13,909 nt of DNA. It comes from Clostridia bacterium. GTDB lineage: Bacteria; Bacillota; Clostridia; Christensenellales; Aristaeellaceae. The translations under genes and the position numbers were made by a program. Shown here piece after piece: positions 1 through 6,711 of the stretch; positions within the stretch are counted from its first letter, which is position 1; every line of letters starts with the position of its first letter. The DNA lies in contig JAUNBY010000042.1 of assembly GCA_030526935.1 (NCBI GenBank), positions 1 to 13,909 of the forward strand, written 5' to 3'. The notes under the pieces were generated by a model. It saw only the letters and a list, made by a program, of their open reading frames with translations, made no database searches and was not told the origin of the DNA.

Positions 1-31
1 CCACTCCAATCGGCAGCTTCCTCGTTTCCAT
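1..31 (-). CDS. Start of a gene running off the left edge (possible AAA-ATPase/PD-(D/E)XK nuclease-like protein)
   Basis: Only the first ten codons are inside the window, reading METRKLPIGV from an ATG at 31-29 on the minus strand. A strong GGAGG ribosome site lies at 43-39, seven bases before the ATG, so the start is well supported. The KLPIG(V/I) opening resembles the N-terminus of the large family of proteins with an AAA-ATPase-like domain and a C-terminal PD-(D/E)XK nuclease-like domain (DUF1703-type), common in gut anaerobes. That recognition rests on about seven residues and is an inference. The gene follows the second ABC transporter on the same strand after 84 nt, so it may be a separate unit rather than part of the export operon. 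Confidence 0.45.
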   Translation of the reverse strand, partial: METRKLPIGV

Positions 32-38
32 ACAGCGG

Positions 39-43
39 CCTCC
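39..43 (-). promoter_or_regulatory. Ribosome binding site of the left-edge gene
   Basis: On the minus strand the sequence reads AAAGGAGG followed by seven bases and ATG. This is the main evidence that a real gene starts at 31. The 84-nt gap at 32-115 between the ABC transporter stop and this ATG shows no convincing terminator (no hairpin followed by a T-run) and no clear -35/-10 pair. Confidence 0.7.
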
Positions 44-115
44 TTTTATCATATTCGCGGTTTCTAGATTTAACTCTAAACTTCAGCTTTCCCGCGCGGT
101 CAGCCTCACACTTCG

Positions 116-2293
116 TCAAACCATCTGCCTTTTCACCAACTGCGCGAACAAACCATCTTTGGCGACAAGTTCGTCGAACGTACCTTCCTCGGCGATGCGC
201 CCCGAGTCGAGAAGCATTATCCTGTCGCAGTTTTTGATGGTCGAAAGCCTGTGGGCTATGACGATTCTCGTGCATCTCAATTTGGCGAGCGAATCAGCCA
301 CCTGTTTCTGGGTTATGTTGTCAAGGGCGCTTGTGGCTTCGTCGAAGATCAGTATGCGCGGCTTGGGGGCGATGGCGCGGGCGATCATAAGCCTTTGCCG
401 CTGTCCGCCGGATATGCTCTGGCCGCCCTCGGATATGAGCGTCCTGAGCTTCATGGGCATTTTTTCTATGTCGTCCTTTATCCCCGCCATTTCCGCGGCT
501 TCCATGGCCTCACGCGAGGTTATCCAGGGGGCGGACACGGCGATGTTTGAGAATATATCTCCCGCGAAGAGCTTTCCCTCCTGAAGAACGACGCCTATAT
601 TGCGCCTCACGCTTCTCACGTCCAGAGAGGCGAGGTTTTTATCGTCGTAACTTATAGCGCCCTTCAAGGGCTTTTCAAAGCCCAGCAAGAGCCTCATCAG
701 CGTCGATTTGCCGCAGCCCGTCTTGCCGACTATGGCCACGTACTCGTTAGGCTTGACGGTAAATGACAAATCGTCGATGACGGGCGGCTGGTCGGGGTTG
801 TATCCGAACGAGACGTGATCGACCTCTATCTTTCCCGAAAGCCTGTTGACCACCCTCAGATTATCGGCGGTTTCGGGCGCGGTATCCATAATGGGCTGTA
901 TCATTTCCAGCGAAGGCACGATCTCCGCGACCGAATCGACGACGCGGGCGAGCTTCAAAATAGTCGACGAGGCCATTGAATAGGCGGCGGTAAAGGCCAT
1001 ATATGAGCCTACTGACACGTTTGACTCTATGGCCGCGTAATAAAGCACTATCAGTCCCCCGAAGGATATCGCGCGGTTGATTATGGCGGACAGGCGTATC
1101 ACGGCGGGCGGCCTGTACTGAAGCTGCGCCTGTTTTCCGTAGCGCTTCGCCCATATGGAGAACATGCGCTTTTCCGCGCCCGCGAGCTTTATTTTCTGAA
1201 TGCCCGACAACAGCGCGAACAGCACTCCGCGAAGCTTAGCCGAGCTTTTCATCCTCTCGCGCTCGTAGGCCACCTGCATATACGCGAGCAGCAGCGAAAA
1301 GGCTAGGTTTACGAATATGAGTATGAACCCCGGCCACACAAGAGACGGCGCGAACTGCCCCATCTGGTAGATATATCCCACCGAGAACACCGCCGACATC
1401 GACCACGTGAGCACTATTTCCCGGAGCTTTTCGCACACCTGAGATATGGTCTCAAGCCTTGCCGACATCTCGCCCGACGAGTACTTCCTGAAAAAGTCCA
1501 CCGGCAGGGACAAGAGCCTGGCCATCGCCGCCGAATTGACTTTCAGGTCTATTTTGGAATCTATGCTGGCGGAGAATATCATGTCGTTCGCCATGAACAG
1601 GGAACCGGCGATGGCGTTGCAGACGAGCATCACCGCCATCGGTACGAGCGTCATGGTGTGTCCAAGGGGTATGACATTGTCAAAGAGCATGTTAGTGGCG
1701 TAGGGCGTCACCATGCCTATGACCGTGAACATCAATTGAGTAAGCGCTATGAGTATATAGTCGGACGCCGAAAGCGTCATGGCAATGAACTTTACGAGGT
1801 CTATAAGCGTGAGCTTTTTCTGGGGAAAGGGTTTATAAAAGCAGTAGGCGTCGCAGGTAAGCTCCTTCGCGGTCGCGGAATTAACCCGCACGGTTTTTCC
1901 CGTCGCGGGGTCGTCGAAGTAATAGCGCCTGCCCTTCGGGAGTATCGCTACGACCTCGCCCGTCTTCTTGACTCCCAAAAGCGCCCCTATGCTGTCCGTC
2001 CACCATTTGCCGGTCAGCTCCACGCGCCTTTTCATGACGCCCGACGGCCTGAGCATGGCGTCGAGCCTTTCGGACTGGTTGATTATGTCGTCGGGGATGT
2101 CGGGAATGGGTATTTTCAAAAAGCGGAATATCTTCTCGAACGCCGCCTGCGTCGAGCCGGAATCCATCCCGTCGCCCGCGAACGAGGCGACGGGCTTTGC
2201 CGTGACCACGTTCGAAAGCTCGGACATGCTCATTTCAAATATATGCTCGTCTGATTCCTGCCTCTTTTTGAGCTGTTGCGCGAATATGCCCAT
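116..2293 (-). CDS. NHLM-type peptide export ABC transporter, ATP-binding/permease subunit without peptidase domain
   Basis: A 725-residue inner-membrane ABC half-transporter, likely the second subunit of a NHLM-type peptide exporter. Residues 1-160 form a soluble N-terminal region with no C39 peptidase. Its GKWW (95-98), ILPKG (117-121) and DDPATG (127-132) segments are what I recognise as characteristic of the NHLM ATP-binding subunit family. A six-helix membrane domain follows at about 165-450, then an intact nucleotide-binding domain: Walker A GKTGCGKST (523-531), Q-loop Gln571, signature SGGQRQ (from 628), Walker B ILIFDE (647-652) and switch His681. The ATG at 2293-2291 has GGAGG four bases upstream. 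It follows the C39 transporter gene by 12 nt and is the last gene of the operon. A partnership with that protein as a heterodimer is inferred from family precedent. Both nucleotide-binding domains look catalytically complete. Confidence 0.9.
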   Translation of the reverse strand: MGIFAQQLKKRQESDEHIFEMSMSELSNVVTAKPVASFAGDGMDSGSTQAAFEKIFRFLKIPIPDIPDDIINQSERLDAMLRPSGVMKRRVELTGKWWTDSIGALLGVKKTGEVVAILPKGRRYYFDDPATGKTVRVNSATAKELTCDAYCFYKPFPQKKLTLIDLVKFIAMTLSASDYILIALTQLMFTVIGMVTPYATNMLFDNVIPLGHTMTLVPMAVMLVCNAIAGSLFMANDMIFSASIDSKIDLKVNSAAMARLLSLPVDFFRKYSSGEMSARLETISQVCEKLREIVLTWSMSAVFSVGYIYQMGQFAPSLVWPGFILIFVNLAFSLLLAYMQVAYERERMKSSAKLRGVLFALLSGIQKIKLAGAEKRMFSIWAKRYGKQAQLQYRPPAVIRLSAIINRAISFGGLIVLYYAAIESNVSVGSYMAFTAAYSMASSTILKLARVVDSVAEIVPSLEMIQPIMDTAPETADNLRVVNRLSGKIEVDHVSFGYNPDQPPVIDDLSFTVKPNEYVAIVGKTGCGKSTLMRLLLGFEKPLKGAISYDDKNLASLDVRSVRRNIGVVLQEGKLFAGDIFSNIAVSAPWITSREAMEAAEMAGIKDDIEKMPMKLRTLISEGGQSISGGQRQRLMIARAIAPKPRILIFDEATSALDNITQKQVADSLAKLRCTRIVIAHRLSTIKNCDRIMLLDSGRIAEEGTFDELVAKDGLFAQLVKRQMV

Positions 2294-2305
2294 ATTTCCT
2301 CCAAC

Positions 2306-4447
2306 TCACTCGGTTGTGATAAGCTTCTCGTAAAGCCCGCCCATGTTCAAAAGCTGCTCGTGCGTTCCGCGCTCGACCGCGACGCCGTCCTGCAAAACCA
2401 CTATCTCGTCGCAGTCCCTTATCGTCGAAAGCCTGTGCGCGACTATAACGCAGGTTATTCCGCGCTGAGTTATGCGCTGGATTACCTCGTATTCCGTCTT
2501 GGCGTCGAGCGCCGAGGTCGCCTCGTCGAGTATTATTATCGTAGGGTCCTGCGCGAGAGCGCGCGCTATCTCCATTCGCTGGCGCTGTCCGCCCGAGAAA
2601 TTGCGCCCGCCCTCTATGAGCGTTTCGGAATATCCCCCGTGCGCCATTATTTCCGAATGGAGCCGCGCGTCGTTGGCGGCGAGTATCACGTCGTAGGATT
2701 CGATGGAATCGTCGAACATCTTTATATTGTTGGCGACGGTGTCCTCGAAAAGGGTTATGTCCTGAGTCACGACGGCGACGGAGCTTGTGAATATAAAGCG
2801 GTCTATGGACTTAAGCGGCTTGCCGTCTATGGTTATACTCCCCGACCATGGCTCGTACAATCCGCTCAACAGATTGGTTATGGTCGACTTGCCCGAACCC
2901 GACGACCCCACGAGCGCGACCTTTTGTCCGGGCTTTACCCTGAGACTGAAGTTCTTTATAACGGGCGGCTGGTTTATCGTATAGCCGAAGGTCACGTCCT
3001 CGATAACTATGTCCCCGGAAAGCTTTTGCGCGTCGTCGTCTATGGGGTTAGCGTCCAGGGGATTTACGTCCGTCGGATAGGTCATAACGTCCTCTACGCG
3101 CTCCATCGAAGCCCTCATCGTCTGTATGGTAGTTCCGGCGTTTGTGAGGTCGGACACGGGGTTTAAAAAGCTCGTGAGGAAGCTTTGAAACGCCAGGAGC
3201 GTTCCCGCGGTAAACTCCCCGTGCATTATGAGCCACGCGCCTATGACCAGCACGAGAAGATCCGCCAGTTCCGATACGAACTGCGGAATGGCGCCTAACC
3301 AGGCGTTTATTTTGGTCATGCGGTTGGACTCGTAGGACTCGCTCGCCTGATAACCCGACCACCTTTCAAAGTAGCCGGCCTCCGCGCCCGAAGCCTTTAT
3401 GGTCTCTATCATCTCTATGCCAGACATGGTCACGCTGTCGAGCATGCCCGCCTCTCTGAAGGCGACGCGGGACATGTCCATGGTTTTGTCGACCGATATC
3501 TGAGCCACTATCATGTTTATCACGGCGGTAGCTATGCCCACGAGCGTCAAAGTGACGCTGTAGCGGAGCATCACCGTCAGATACAGTATCATCATCACCG
3601 CGTTTATGGCGATGGGGGCGAGCACATCTATGAGGTTGTCGGTGATTCCCGCGTTATCCCTCTGCCTTGAGATGAGGTCGCCCGCGTAGCGCTGCGAGTA
3701 AAACCTCATGGGCATACATAAAAGCCGCCACAGAAAAGTGCAATTGGCCTCTATCGCGAACCTGCCCTTGACCCTGAGCAAATATACCGATTTAAGCCAC
3801 GATATTACGAGGCTGAATATCAAGACGCCCACCATTATCGCCATAAATGGCTCGACCCATTCGGGGTGGTACTGCGGAAGAAGCGAATCCGTGAACACCT
3901 TTTGAAGCGCGGGTTCGACTATTCCGACGGCCGAGTCGAGAAGGCTTATCAAGGCTACGACGACTATGGCGGCGGCGGCGCCTTTGAGCTTCTTTCTGGC
4001 GAAGGCCATGACGCTTGGCTTCTGTCCGTCTGCTACGAACTGATCCCCGGGCGTCGGATATATGACGACCTCGGAAAAGCTCTCCTCAAATTCGTCGAGG
4101 CTCACCTTCACCCGTCCCCTCGCGGGGTCGTTGAGCGACACGGTCTTGCCCTTCACGCCGCAGTAAACGACGAAATGGCAGTGATCCCAAAACAATATCG
4201 ACGGCACGGGAAGCTTTTCCAAAGCCCCCGACTTCGCGCGGTAGGCCTTTACCTCCATGCCGTATTCGCGGGCGGCTCTGACCAGATCCTTGGCGCTCGC
4301 TCCGTCGCGGGATATGCCGCAGGCGGCCCGCGCTCTGTCAAGAGACACCCACTTGCCGTAATAGGCCATTATCATCGCCAGCGACGCCGCCCCGCACTCG
4401 AGCGCCTCCATCTGCATTATAACGGGCACCTTTTTCGACTTGGCCAT
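2306..4447 (-). CDS. NHLM-type peptidase-containing ABC transporter (C39 peptidase, membrane domain, ATPase)
   Basis: A 713-residue bifunctional exporter. Residues 1-135 are a C39 cysteine peptidase with the full triad: Cys18 in LECGAAS, His91 in HFVVY and Asp107 in LNDPARGR. Such domains cut leader peptides after a double-glycine motif on the cytoplasmic face. The membrane domain spans about 150-440. The nucleotide-binding domain has Walker A GSSGSGKST (514-522), signature SGGQRQ (from 618), Walker B IIILDE (637-642) and switch His671. The start is set at ATG 4447-4445, preceded by AGGGGG seven bases upstream. An in-frame TTG at 4453 would add only two residues and is less likely. The ATG lies two bases after the upstream gene's stop, which suggests translational coupling. 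The complete triad implies a real leader-bearing substrate, but none is encoded in this window. Confidence 0.93.
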   Translation of the reverse strand: MAKSKKVPVIMQMEALECGAASLAMIMAYYGKWVSLDRARAACGISRDGASAKDLVRAAREYGMEVKAYRAKSGALEKLPVPSILFWDHCHFVVYCGVKGKTVSLNDPARGRVKVSLDEFEESFSEVVIYPTPGDQFVADGQKPSVMAFARKKLKGAAAAIVVVALISLLDSAVGIVEPALQKVFTDSLLPQYHPEWVEPFMAIMVGVLIFSLVISWLKSVYLLRVKGRFAIEANCTFLWRLLCMPMRFYSQRYAGDLISRQRDNAGITDNLIDVLAPIAINAVMMILYLTVMLRYSVTLTLVGIATAVINMIVAQISVDKTMDMSRVAFREAGMLDSVTMSGIEMIETIKASGAEAGYFERWSGYQASESYESNRMTKINAWLGAIPQFVSELADLLVLVIGAWLIMHGEFTAGTLLAFQSFLTSFLNPVSDLTNAGTTIQTMRASMERVEDVMTYPTDVNPLDANPIDDDAQKLSGDIVIEDVTFGYTINQPPVIKNFSLRVKPGQKVALVGSSGSGKSTITNLLSGLYEPWSGSITIDGKPLKSIDRFIFTSSVAVVTQDITLFEDTVANNIKMFDDSIESYDVILAANDARLHSEIMAHGGYSETLIEGGRNFSGGQRQRMEIARALAQDPTIIILDEATSALDAKTEYEVIQRITQRGITCVIVAHRLSTIRDCDEIVVLQDGVAVERGTHEQLLNMGGLYEKLITTE

Positions 4448-4449
4448 AA

Positions 4450-5052
4450 TCAATCCCCCTCGAGAACCAGGTCTATCGGCCGGTGCTGTTCGATGATTAT
4501 CATGGCGGTCGCGAGAGTGCCCGCGTCGATATGGACGCCCTTGCCGTTTTCGTGGGTCCAGTTAAGACCGTTTTGAGACGTTTCGTCGCGTTCGAGATTT
4601 ATGGTCACGAGCTTTCCGGCGTCCTCGGGCATTATGAGTTTCGCCATCTCCGCGTTTCCAATCATTCCTATTATCTCGTCCTCGGACGCGGGGTATGTCG
4701 ATACGCTCGCGACCGTCCCCGTGATATAGCCGTATTCATCCCTCGGGGCGTGGGCGGGGGAGAGCTGTACTTCCATGCCCCCGGATATGAGGGGAGCGTC
4801 TGAAACGGCGTCGGCGACGACTATGAAGCTGTCGAAAACGCCGTCCTCATCGTTGGCCACGAAAGCCCCGTCGAGTTCGAGCGTGACGGGTATCGTACCG
4901 TACACGCCCCAGCAGATAACGCCAAGCGCGATTATTATCATCGTCGCCAGCACGAGGCCCACTCCTGGAGTTACAACCTTCATATACCTGTTCAATTGGT
5001 CGGGGGAACCTATGCGATCCTTTTTCTGCTCGAAAAGTCCGTCGTTTTGCAT
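4450..5052 (-). CDS. NHLM-type HlyD-like secretion adaptor protein, short form
   Basis: A 200-residue membrane-anchored protein, probably the membrane-fusion-like partner of the two ABC subunits. The cytoplasmic N-terminus contains SPDQLNRYMKVVTP (16-29), which matches the SPEQLDxLMxVTxP opening of NHLM secretion proteins. One membrane helix follows at about 31-52, ending in WGVYGTIP. The rest is a small extracytoplasmic beta-rich region with a closing element around HRPIDLVLEGD at the C-terminus. I see no heptad pattern, and the usual HlyD coiled-coil hairpin appears to be missing, so the protein is shorter than the family members I know. The start ATG (5052-5050) has GGAGG six bases upstream. 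Its stop lies immediately before the C39 transporter start. Operon position and the N-terminal motif make the family call fairly safe; the exact role is inferred. Confidence 0.82.
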   Translation of the reverse strand: MQNDGLFEQKKDRIGSPDQLNRYMKVVTPGVGLVLATMIIIALGVICWGVYGTIPVTLELDGAFVANDEDGVFDSFIVVADAVSDAPLISGGMEVQLSPAHAPRDEYGYITGTVASVSTYPASEDEIIGMIGNAEMAKLIMPEDAGKLVTINLERDETSQNGLNWTHENGKGVHIDAGTLATAMIIIEQHRPIDLVLEGD

Positions 5053-5072
5053 TGCGATCCTCCGCTTGGGTG

Positions 5073-5984
5073 CTACCCGTAAATAAATTCTTTCATGATT
5101 TTCGCGTTTTGAGCGAGATCAGCGCGTATCGACCACACGCCGTCGAGCATACCGCTTTCATACGTCCCCTCTGCGGGGATGCGCAACTGTGATATCTGTC
5201 CCGTACCCGCAAGCGCCCTTATGGCGTTTATGGCTATGGATACGGTTGGGACGTTGGTCGAGACGTATTTCCTCGCGCTGTTGGCGATGCTTATGAGCCT
5301 TATGGGATCCTTTATTTCGCGTATCGAATTGAATACGCTCGTCAACAGCCTTCGCTGGCGGTTGGTGCGCTGGTAATCGGAGTCGATCTTTCTTATCCTC
5401 ACGTATCTGAGCGCCTGAACGCCGTCCAAAAGCACGTCCTCGCCGTATGTCGCGAGCTGATGCCCGTTTTTCTTGTTCATCTCGTCCATTTCGGCCCTGG
5501 TTATCGCAAGCCTCACGCCTCCGATTTCGTCGATGAGCGCGGCGAAGTCCGAAAAGTCGACGACGGCCCAGCGGCTTATATTCATATCGAAATTGTCGTT
5601 GACGGTCTTCACCGCGAGATCCGCACCGCCATAGGCGTAGGCGGAGTTTATCTTTCTCGCGCCGTGCCCCTCGACGCTTACGAGCATATCCCTCATTATG
5701 CTCGTCAGCCTTATATCGCCCGCGTTCGTTATCGTGGCGATAATCATTGTATCGGTTCTCTGAGTGGACGCCGAGGCGTCGTCTACGCCCAGCAAAAGGA
5801 CGTTTACGTATCCCAGCGGAGCGCCCCCGGGCAGCAGGGAATTGAATATGTCGCCCACCGTGCCGGTAGTAACAAGCAATACGCAAAAATAAACCGCTAT
5901 GGCGAGCAGGGCGAGCTTTATAATCCTGGACACGCAGCCGCGCCGCATCTTTTTCCGGCGCGGCTTATAGGGCTTGTAGAACAT
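5073..5984 (-). CDS. LytR-CpsA-Psr (LCP) family cell-envelope protein
   Basis: A 303-residue protein with a basic cytoplasmic tail (residues 1-20), one membrane helix (about 21-40) and an extracytoplasmic LCP domain. Family landmarks in order are LLLGVDD (63-69), RTDTMIIATI (76-85), LTSIMRDMLV (93-102), KINSAYAYGG (111-120), VNDNFDMNISRWAVVDF (128-144) and the Arg-rich RYVRIRKIDSDYQRTNRQRR (193-212). LCP proteins move undecaprenyl-diphosphate-linked polymers onto peptidoglycan or other acceptors; some have other envelope roles. Its ATG overlaps the cupin stop codon by one base (TGATG), and the only upstream purine tract is 12 bases away, so translation is probably coupled. It precedes the export genes by 20 nt. 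Whether it serves the exporter, for example by altering the envelope, or is a coincidental neighbour cannot be told from sequence. Confidence 0.92.
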   Translation of the reverse strand: MFYKPYKPRRKKMRRGCVSRIIKLALLAIAVYFCVLLVTTGTVGDIFNSLLPGGAPLGYVNVLLLGVDDASASTQRTDTMIIATITNAGDIRLTSIMRDMLVSVEGHGARKINSAYAYGGADLAVKTVNDNFDMNISRWAVVDFSDFAALIDEIGGVRLAITRAEMDEMNKKNGHQLATYGEDVLLDGVQALRYVRIRKIDSDYQRTNRQRRLLTSVFNSIREIKDPIRLISIANSARKYVSTNVPTVSIAINAIRALAGTGQISQLRIPAEGTYESGMLDGVWSIRADLAQNAKIMKEFIYG

Positions 5985-6334
5985 CAGACGGCGCTGTCCT
6001 TTATTATGACCGCGACTATGACGAGGTCGCCGTCGGAGTTATTCTCTACGGCGTGGCCGTGTCCCGAAGATGTGGACATGGCGTCGCCCGCCGATACCTC
6101 GAAGGTATTCCCGTCGTCGTTTACGAGGCCGCTTCCCTCGATGAAGTAGAAAAGCTCGGTCTCGTTCTCGTGTACGTGATAGCCTATAGAAGCGCCCGGC
6201 ACGAGGGTTATCCTTGAGAAAAGCCGCGAATTTTGCGGAAGCTCGTTTACCAGTCCCCGAAGTTCAACGCACTTGTTGCCCCCGCGCATGTGCTCCTTTA
6301 ACGTCGTTTTCTGCTCATTCAAACGTGTAATCAT
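5984..6334 (-). CDS. Small single-domain cupin protein
   Basis: A 116-residue soluble protein made almost entirely of one cupin beta-barrel. Motif 1 is intact: His53-x-His55, Glu60 and Gly67 in GYHVHENETELFYFIEG. Motif 2 runs from Gly83 through His94 to Asn98, with serine in place of the usual proline at 89. The two motif-1 histidines, Glu60 and His94 are positioned to bind a metal ion. The start is ATG 6334-6332, with GAGGT six bases upstream. An in-frame TTG at 6355 would add seven residues ahead of this site and is rejected. It is the first gene of the minus-strand operon and overlaps the LCP gene by one base. Small cupins may be enzymes, sugar or ligand binders, or regulators; no specific substrate can be assigned. 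Confidence 0.85.
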   Translation of the reverse strand: MITRLNEQKTTLKEHMRGGNKCVELRGLVNELPQNSRLFSRITLVPGASIGYHVHENETELFYFIEGSGLVNDDGNTFEVSAGDAMSTSSGHGHAVENNSDGDLVIVAVIIKDSAV

Positions 6335-6373
6335 GATAATACCTCGCTGTAACAATATAATTCACTACAATAT

Positions 6374-6402
6374 AATGTACCACATCCCAGGTCGTTCGTC
6401 AA
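6374..6402 (-). promoter_or_regulatory. Probable promoter of the cupin-LCP-export operon
   Basis: On the minus strand a TTGACG -35 element (6402-6397) and a TACATT -10 element (6379-6374) are separated by exactly 17 bases. Transcription would start near 6367, giving a leader of roughly 30 nt before the cupin ATG. It is the best sigma-A-type match upstream of the block. It faces away from the aro promoter, with about 100 bp between the two -35 elements. Confidence 0.65.
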
Positions 6403-6435
6403 TGTTTTTTTACCGGGAGGTATAAATCGCGGCAG

Positions 6436-6451
6436 ATCAACGCTCGTTGAT
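6436..6451. repeat. Short perfect inverted repeat between the divergent promoters
   Basis: ATCAACG and CGTTGAT (seven bases each) are separated by two bases. The site lies about 34 bp upstream of the cupin-operon -35 and 47 bp upstream of the aro-operon -35. Its dyad symmetry and location would suit a dimeric regulator, but no regulator gene is in the window and the site occurs once. It could be chance. Confidence 0.3.
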
Positions 6452-6498
6452 TTACTGAAGGGGACACAAAATATTCACACAAAAGTGTTTTTTGACGC

Positions 6499-6527
6499 TT
6501 GACATCCTCGTGAACCGGGAGTATAAT
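6499..6527 (+). promoter_or_regulatory. Consensus sigma-A promoter of the aro operon
   Basis: A perfect TTGACA -35 element (6499-6504) and a perfect TATAAT -10 element (6522-6527) are separated by 17 bases. The predicted transcription start is about 6533-6535, giving a leader of about 250 nt before aroF. An unregulated promoter this strong fits a design in which control is exerted after initiation, in the leader. Confidence 0.85.
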
Positions 6528-6543
6528 GTGACGAAATCTTGCG

Positions 6544-6552
6544 AGGGAGGAG
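6544..6552 (+). promoter_or_regulatory. Strong ribosome binding site of the leader peptide
   Basis: AGGGAGGAG ends eight bases before the ATG at 6561. The purine-rich match to the 16S rRNA tail is as good as that of any gene in the window, and it lies only about ten bases from the predicted transcript start. This is what lifts the short frame above background. Confidence 0.75.
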
Positions 6553-6560
6553 AACCTTAA

Positions 6561-6644
6561 ATGGCTTGCGTTCACAGCGTTATGAACAATCGATTTTATT
6601 TTAGCCATCAATGCGGTTTTTCTGCCTTTGCTGAAAAACATTGA
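6561..6644 (+). CDS. Phenylalanine-containing leader peptide of the aro operon (27 residues)
   Basis: The frame runs from ATG 6561 to TGA 6642-6644 and encodes 27 residues. Four are Phe (TTT at 6594, 6600, 6618 and 6627) and one is Tyr (TAT at 6597), so codons 12-14 read Phe-Tyr-Phe; the C-terminus is AFAEKH. A consensus promoter, a strong ribosome site and a downstream terminator frame it. The operon behind it makes phenylpyruvate, the direct Phe precursor. In classical attenuation, as with the pheA and pheST leaders of enterobacteria, scarcity of charged tRNA-Phe stalls the ribosome on such codons and changes RNA folding. The peptide itself probably has no function. The Phe content is lower than in the E. 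coli leaders, so the sensing role is a well-supported inference, not a proof. Confidence 0.7.
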   Translation: MACVHSVMNNRFYFSHQCGFSAFAEKH

Positions 6645-6645
6645 T
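6607..6645 (+). promoter_or_regulatory. Leader hairpin P1 (anti-antiterminator candidate)
   Basis: ATCAATG (6607-6613) pairs with CATTGAT (6639-6645), and after a three-base bulge TTTTTC (6617-6622) pairs with GAAAAA (6633-6638), leaving a ten-base loop: 13 pairs in all. The hairpin lies within the leader-peptide frame just after the Phe-Tyr-Phe codons, and the stop codon sits in its 3' arm. Its 5' arm overlaps the strand that would otherwise block the terminator, so forming P1 should favour termination. Confidence 0.6.
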
Positions 6646-6711
6646 TCGATGGCCTTGTTGCCATCGTCTTGATGGCAAGTGATAGTATAAGGAACTAAAG
6701 AAAGTCCGCAT
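6611..6711 (+). promoter_or_regulatory. Candidate antiterminator pairing
   Basis: Bases 6611-6623 can pair with 6699-6711. Of 13 positions, 11 are Watson-Crick, one is G-U and one is a T-T mismatch. The downstream strand covers the entire 5' arm of the terminator (6702-6710), and the upstream strand covers much of the P1 5' arm, so this pairing excludes both hairpins. That three-way exclusivity is the sequence signature of an attenuation switch. Folding energies were not computed. Confidence 0.55.
6648..6678 (+). promoter_or_regulatory. Alternating GATGGC/GCCATC hairpins in the leader
   Basis: GATGGC at 6648-6653 can pair with GCCATC at 6660-6665. The same GCCATC, extended as TTGCCATC (6658-6665), can instead form eight pairs with GATGGCAA (6671-6678) around a five-base loop. 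A further GCCATC at 6604-6609, inside the leader frame, could also pair with either GATGGC copy. Neither hairpin is followed by a T-run, so they are not terminators. They may act as a ribosome-position relay or a polymerase pause site. Confidence 0.45.

Noticed and set aside
32..115. Terminator after the second ABC transporter gene
   Set aside because: Weak G+C dyads around the minus-strand CCGCGCGG are not followed by a T-run, so an operon end here cannot be supported.
1658..4576. Long plus-strand open frames opposite the two ABC transporter genes (for example 2276-3166 and 3866-4576)
   Set aside because: They are antisense to strongly supported ABC genes and look like the byproduct of G+C-rich codon use. 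Their translations are Arg/Tyr/Gly-rich with no known motif.
5158..6149. Overlapping frames at 5158-5886 (minus) and 5460-6149 (plus)
   Set aside because: Both are shadows of the LCP and cupin genes. The compositions are implausible and no ribosome site fits.
6402..6425. A seven-codon frame encoding MFFYREV upstream of the aro promoter, considered as a second Phe/Tyr leader peptide
   Set aside because: It sits upstream of the consensus plus-strand promoter at 6499-6527, lacks a convincing ribosome site, and begins within the opposing -35 element.
6477..6496. ACAC-AAAA-GTGT followed by a T-run, considered as a terminator upstream of the aro promoter
   Set aside because: The stem has only four pairs, too weak to call, and no upstream plus-strand gene would need it.
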